A DNA stretch of 64,000 nucleotides from contig JADNRV010000015.1 of assembly GCA_015499995.1 (NCBI GenBank), positions 310,001-374,000 on the forward strand. Direction: 5' to 3'. The stretch comes from Flammula alnicola (lineage: Eukaryota; Basidiomycota; Agaricomycetes; Agaricales; Strophariaceae). The notes beneath the pieces were generated by a model that was not told where the DNA came from, searched no databases, and worked only from the letters and a program-made list of their open reading frames with translations. Below, in pieces: positions 60,988 to 64,000 of the stretch. The translations under genes were made by a program, and so were the position numbers. Each line of letters starts with the position of its first letter. The stretch's first letter is position 1.

Positions 60988-62941
60988 TCAACCGCGTTTC
61001 TGCCTTTTCGTAGCAGCTCTTGTGGAGACTGTATCCACCGACGAAATAGACACGGAGCGGCGTGGCTACGGGAGTAGGCAGGGGATAAATAAACGTCCAT
61101 TGTGCGAGAAATGCAAAACCAGCACTCACATGTTTTCTGCTTCTCGCGCTTCTCGTGCTTCTTACACTAAGCACGCTCTGCGCCCTCCCATCTTCTCCTT
61201 CTGTTTCTCCTTCTCCATCTGCCCCGGTTTGTGCACCATCGATGTCCATGCCATCTCCACCTTCCGTCTTCGTCTCTCCACCATCAACAGACTGGCTCTG
61301 CTCTCTCAGTTGTAGGCGGTTCTTTAACACCTGAATATCGTAGTCAACTTTGTCCACGACACGCTTGGTTTCCACCAGAGCAGTCGTAGCCTCCAGCAAC
61401 GCTTCGAGCTGCGCGGTATTGTCGCGTGTCGGCATGACGAGACGACTGTGCGAAATCCCAAGTTCCGCAGGGCTTGCGTGATTTTAGGCGCAATGGCGGC
61501 TTTGGGCGTGGGTAGTTTGAATGACCGAAGATAGGCAGGTTGGTGTGCTGCTTTCGTGGCGGCCCCCGTGGCTGGAGTATCCGTGCGAATGATACAATGT
61601 TGAGCATCTATTCAGAGTATGAAAACGATTAGCATGGTATTCACAGACCGGAAAGAGAGAAGATTATACCGTAAGCGGCACTCTTCGCAGTGTGTGGTCG
61701 TTTCAATGCCGGCGCGCTCGCCACAGATGGCGTCGAAGGGCTGTCAATGTCCATCCCTTGAACTCCTTTCTTCGTACTCTTCTTCCTAGTACGATGTTGG
61801 TACTGGCTCCTTCCGCAGTGATGCCCAACGGCCCTCCGTCGTCCTCTACAATATCTGGCAGCCCCGAGTCTATACCAGCAAGGGTTCTCAGTAAGTTTTC
61901 TCTGTCTCTCTTGAATTTGCGCTCGTTATGTTCTAGCCGCTTGACTTCGACGTAGAGCGCTTCTTCCTCTGCGATTTGGTCGGGGGTCCGGTTTTCGAGA
62001 CTGAGAATGTACTTCTTCCTCGTCAATTCACGGTCTAAAGAGGTTTGCCGTTAGTTGGCGGTGTTGAGAACAGAATATGACTATGACAACGCTACCTTTG
62101 TCGAATTGGAAGCTTGAGATCAATTGTGCTTTGCTGGTCTCGTCGCCTGCCCAAGGTCGGTTCCGCACTAGTTTTCTGCATACGCTGTAATAGCGATCTT
62201 TGAGGTCCTTTGGGTAAGATTTCAGAAAAGGATGTTTAAAGTTGTAACAAAGGAGGCTTACCTCCATTGAACGACTTGGTCCTTCAGGGTATTCATACCG
62301 ATCATGTATAATGTACCACCGCGAATCGAAGTCCTGAACGACGCTGAACAAATAATCTGTCTCCTCTTTGGTCCACTCCTTGTCTATTTTGATTTTTTGA
62401 GTGGCAAAGTTGACGATGCAGAGATAGGGACAACTCTTACCTTCAAGAAAACGTGTGTATTCATCTTGTGAATATGTATATGTAGTCGGTTGCACGTTAT
62501 ATTTGGCGAAATTATATTCTATACAAGATGATAATTGATGATCGAACGATGAGGACAGAGAACATACCGGCGCCTGGCTCGTAGTGGCCTTCTCCCAATG
62601 TCGAAGCTCAAGATTATCTTGCCGGCCAGGATTCTTGAATGCTCGTAATTCCCTTATACCAAAGTTGTAAGTCCAGACGCGTAAACCTATTAGCTGAAAT
62701 TGCACACCATCTCGTCTTTGCACCTCCACCGCCAAAGTTGGGTTTCTGTTTCAGGCGCGGTTTGGCTAATGAGCGGCAAGGGAGGGTGCTGACGGTCCAA
62801 TGAGGGAGTAGAGTTCTCGTGAAATTCCTTCGGGTTTTCGCGTATTGGTCGGTGCGGGTTTCTTGGTTGTGAGGGTCCGGCCGATGTGTTGCTTTCTGGT
62901 ATAGAGAGCGCGCTGCGAATGTCTGCTGCAGTGGCGGCCAT
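60988..62941 (-). CDS. SWC4: SWR1/NuA4 chromatin-complex subunit Swc4 (DMAP1 homologue)
   Basis: Swc4 belongs to the SWR1 H2A.Z exchange and NuA4 acetyltransferase complexes. The ATG at 62941 starts MAATAADIRSALSIPESNTS. Conserved blocks are RKPEGISRELYSLIGPSAPS, LAKPRLKQKPNFGGGGAKTR, EYNFAKYNVQPTTYTYSQDE, the SANT-like WTKEETDYLFSVVQDFDSRW, DLKDRYYSVCRKLV, TRKKYILSLENRTPDQIAEE, ALYVEVKRLEHNERKFKRDR and GLPDIVEDDGG. The C-terminal helical part is LVETKRVVDKVDYDIQVLKN, and the last exon ends SVSISSVDTVSTRAATKRQK, RG. Three one-base deletions are inferred near 62866, 62768 and 61785; with them repaired the family frame is continuous. The stop at 60988-60990 is chosen from the family-like end. 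Confidence 0.85.
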
Positions 62942-63381
62942 GAGAGATGATGCAGTGATTCAAAGGAAGAAATGTAAGATCACGTGAATGCCAATTTAAG
63001 ACTGCGATCAAAGCTCTCAGAGTGGGGATAGTAAGCCGGCGGCTTCAACGACATCAGTTACAACCAGTGTCTTCATGCGGTGGTATCTACACTGCGCAGT
63101 CACGTTAAGGTTCTGATAAAGCCTGGAGGCGTGTAACCCACGTCCCTCCAAAGAGTTTCTTACTTTAAACCCTCCCATCGCTCAATTCGACTTGGACCAT
63201 TTTCTAACCCTGTCAAGATCAAGACATGGCACCCACTCACTATTAATGAAGCAGACGAATTTGTGAATGTCTGGACGGACGTCGATGGAGAGCGCCCGAA
63301 GACGCCAAGACTGATTTTTACGGCCAATGGGTTGAGAAATGTGACTCGACTCATTCTTTCTCTGTGGTTCTCGCACTAAAC
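62942..63381. other. Intergenic stretch between SWC4 and the right-edge gene
   Basis: This region should hold the two divergent promoters. A plus-strand ORF-like stretch near 63190-63380 reads KIKTWHPLTINEADEFVNVW and then DVDGERPKTPRL; it could be a separate exon or a decayed fragment, and I cannot assign it. Confidence 0.35.
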
Positions 63382-64000
63382 ATGGATTCCAGCATCTGCC
63401 AAACTTCCTATACCGGCCATAACTGGGTAAGATCCCGTTTCTACCTTATTTCAGGCCCTCATCTCACGTTGTACCCGTTAGCGCCGATGCTTTGCGTAGT
63501 CTGTATCCCAACCATTCGCTTGTCATGACCAATGGATATGGGATGAACATCCTTGGTTTCCCTGGTGCTTCAGTGATACCCCTCGAGAAGACCCCTTGGT
63601 CACTAATCTGGTCTTTATACCCCTTGCCCGTAAACTGGGGTCGGTCCCGGGAGTGCTCGTTGACTCCGTTCAATTCGGAGCCTTTACAGTACCTGGAAGG
63701 TGAGCGCCCGTCTACTTTGGTATTACTCCATTGATTTATTTGATTCCGTTCCAGCAATATGAATATCTTATTTATACAATCCAAGTTCGTACTTCCTCGG
63801 CGTTAGTTTGAAACCTTATAATTGACTGAAATTTCCTACAGTATCCTGCAGGCTTTGGTACCATGACTCAATTCTTCATCCTTCATGAAGGTAACTTGGT
63901 TTCGCTGATGATATCCCATCATCTTCTCATGGAATGGCATGAAATAGGTCCAGAGGAAGTTTCGCGCCTCTTCCTCCTCTCCGCTGGGGCTTGGGCCGAT
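63382..64000 (+). CDS. Unrecognised protein, 5' part (runs off the right edge)
   Basis: The probable ATG at 63382 gives MDSSICQTSYTGHNW, then an intron. The next exon reads SADALRSLYPNHSLVMTNGY, GMNILGFPGASVIPLEKTP and, after restoring one C in the CCCC run at 63592-63595, LVTNLVFIPLARKLGSVPGV, LVDSVQFGAFTVPG. A further exon gives YPAGFGTMTQFFILHEGNLV, SLMISHHLLMEWHEIGPEEV. The segments look like a folded enzyme-type protein (alternating hydrophobic strands), but I do not recognise the family. Exact splice phase at the first intron is uncertain. The frame as read stops or shifts once. Confidence 0.5.

Overview
The window is nuclear DNA of a filamentous basidiomycete, most likely a mushroom-forming agaricomycete. 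Genes are dense and cut by many 50-60 nt GT-AG introns with CTAAC/CTGAC-like branch sites. The products are core eukaryotic proteins in their fungal forms (Kre6, Leu2, Nob1, GINS Psf2, Vtc1, Swc4, Grr1). No tRNA, rRNA, CRISPR array or autonomous transposon was recognised. Gene ends below are stop and start codons; UTRs are not annotated, and splice sites were placed by eye from frame, conserved motifs and splice signals.

Layout. 0-9 kb: 5' end of an F-box gene running off the left edge, a Kre6/Skn1 beta-glucan synthesis protein, a haspin kinase and GINS subunit Psf2. 8.5-19 kb: a Yvc1-like TRP channel, ARPC3, the rRNA endonuclease Nob1, Leu2 and the glycogen branching enzyme; orientation alternates gene by gene. 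18.8-19.5 kb: a 674 bp MITE-like element with 28-bp perfect terminal inverted repeats and a TA target duplication. 20-31 kb: a coiled-coil RING protein and two unrelated RhoGEFs placed tail to tail. 32-43 kb: a Grr1-like LRR protein without an F-box, a small hydrophobic protein, a two-lobed amidohydrolase, a Reb1/TTF1-like Myb protein and an unrecognised CxxCxH protein. 43-53 kb: a GPI-anchored GH79 glycosidase, a PAF-acetylhydrolase-like lipase, Naa10, a DUF676 lipase and a one-finger C2H2 protein. 53-64 kb: CCDC97, full-length Grr1, an unknown small protein, a head-to-head Lsm3/U1-C pair, Vtc1, Swc4 and the start of an unrecognised gene.

Functional themes. The genes do not form a pathway cluster. 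Local themes are cell wall and polarity (Kre6, two RhoGEFs, ARPC3, GH79), RNA processing (Nob1, Lsm3, U1-C, CCDC97) and SCF ubiquitin ligase components (two Grr1-like proteins, one partial F-box protein).

The most useful caution for a reader: from about 13.5 kb onward many conserved genes carry single-base deletions, nearly all beside short runs of one base. I count about 15, in Nob1, the second RhoGEF, the F-box-less Grr1 paralogue, the Reb1-like protein, Lsm3, Swc4 and the right-edge gene. In each case restoring one base restores a sensible conserved frame. The pattern looks like residual sequencing error more than gene decay, and automatic gene models will invent false introns there.
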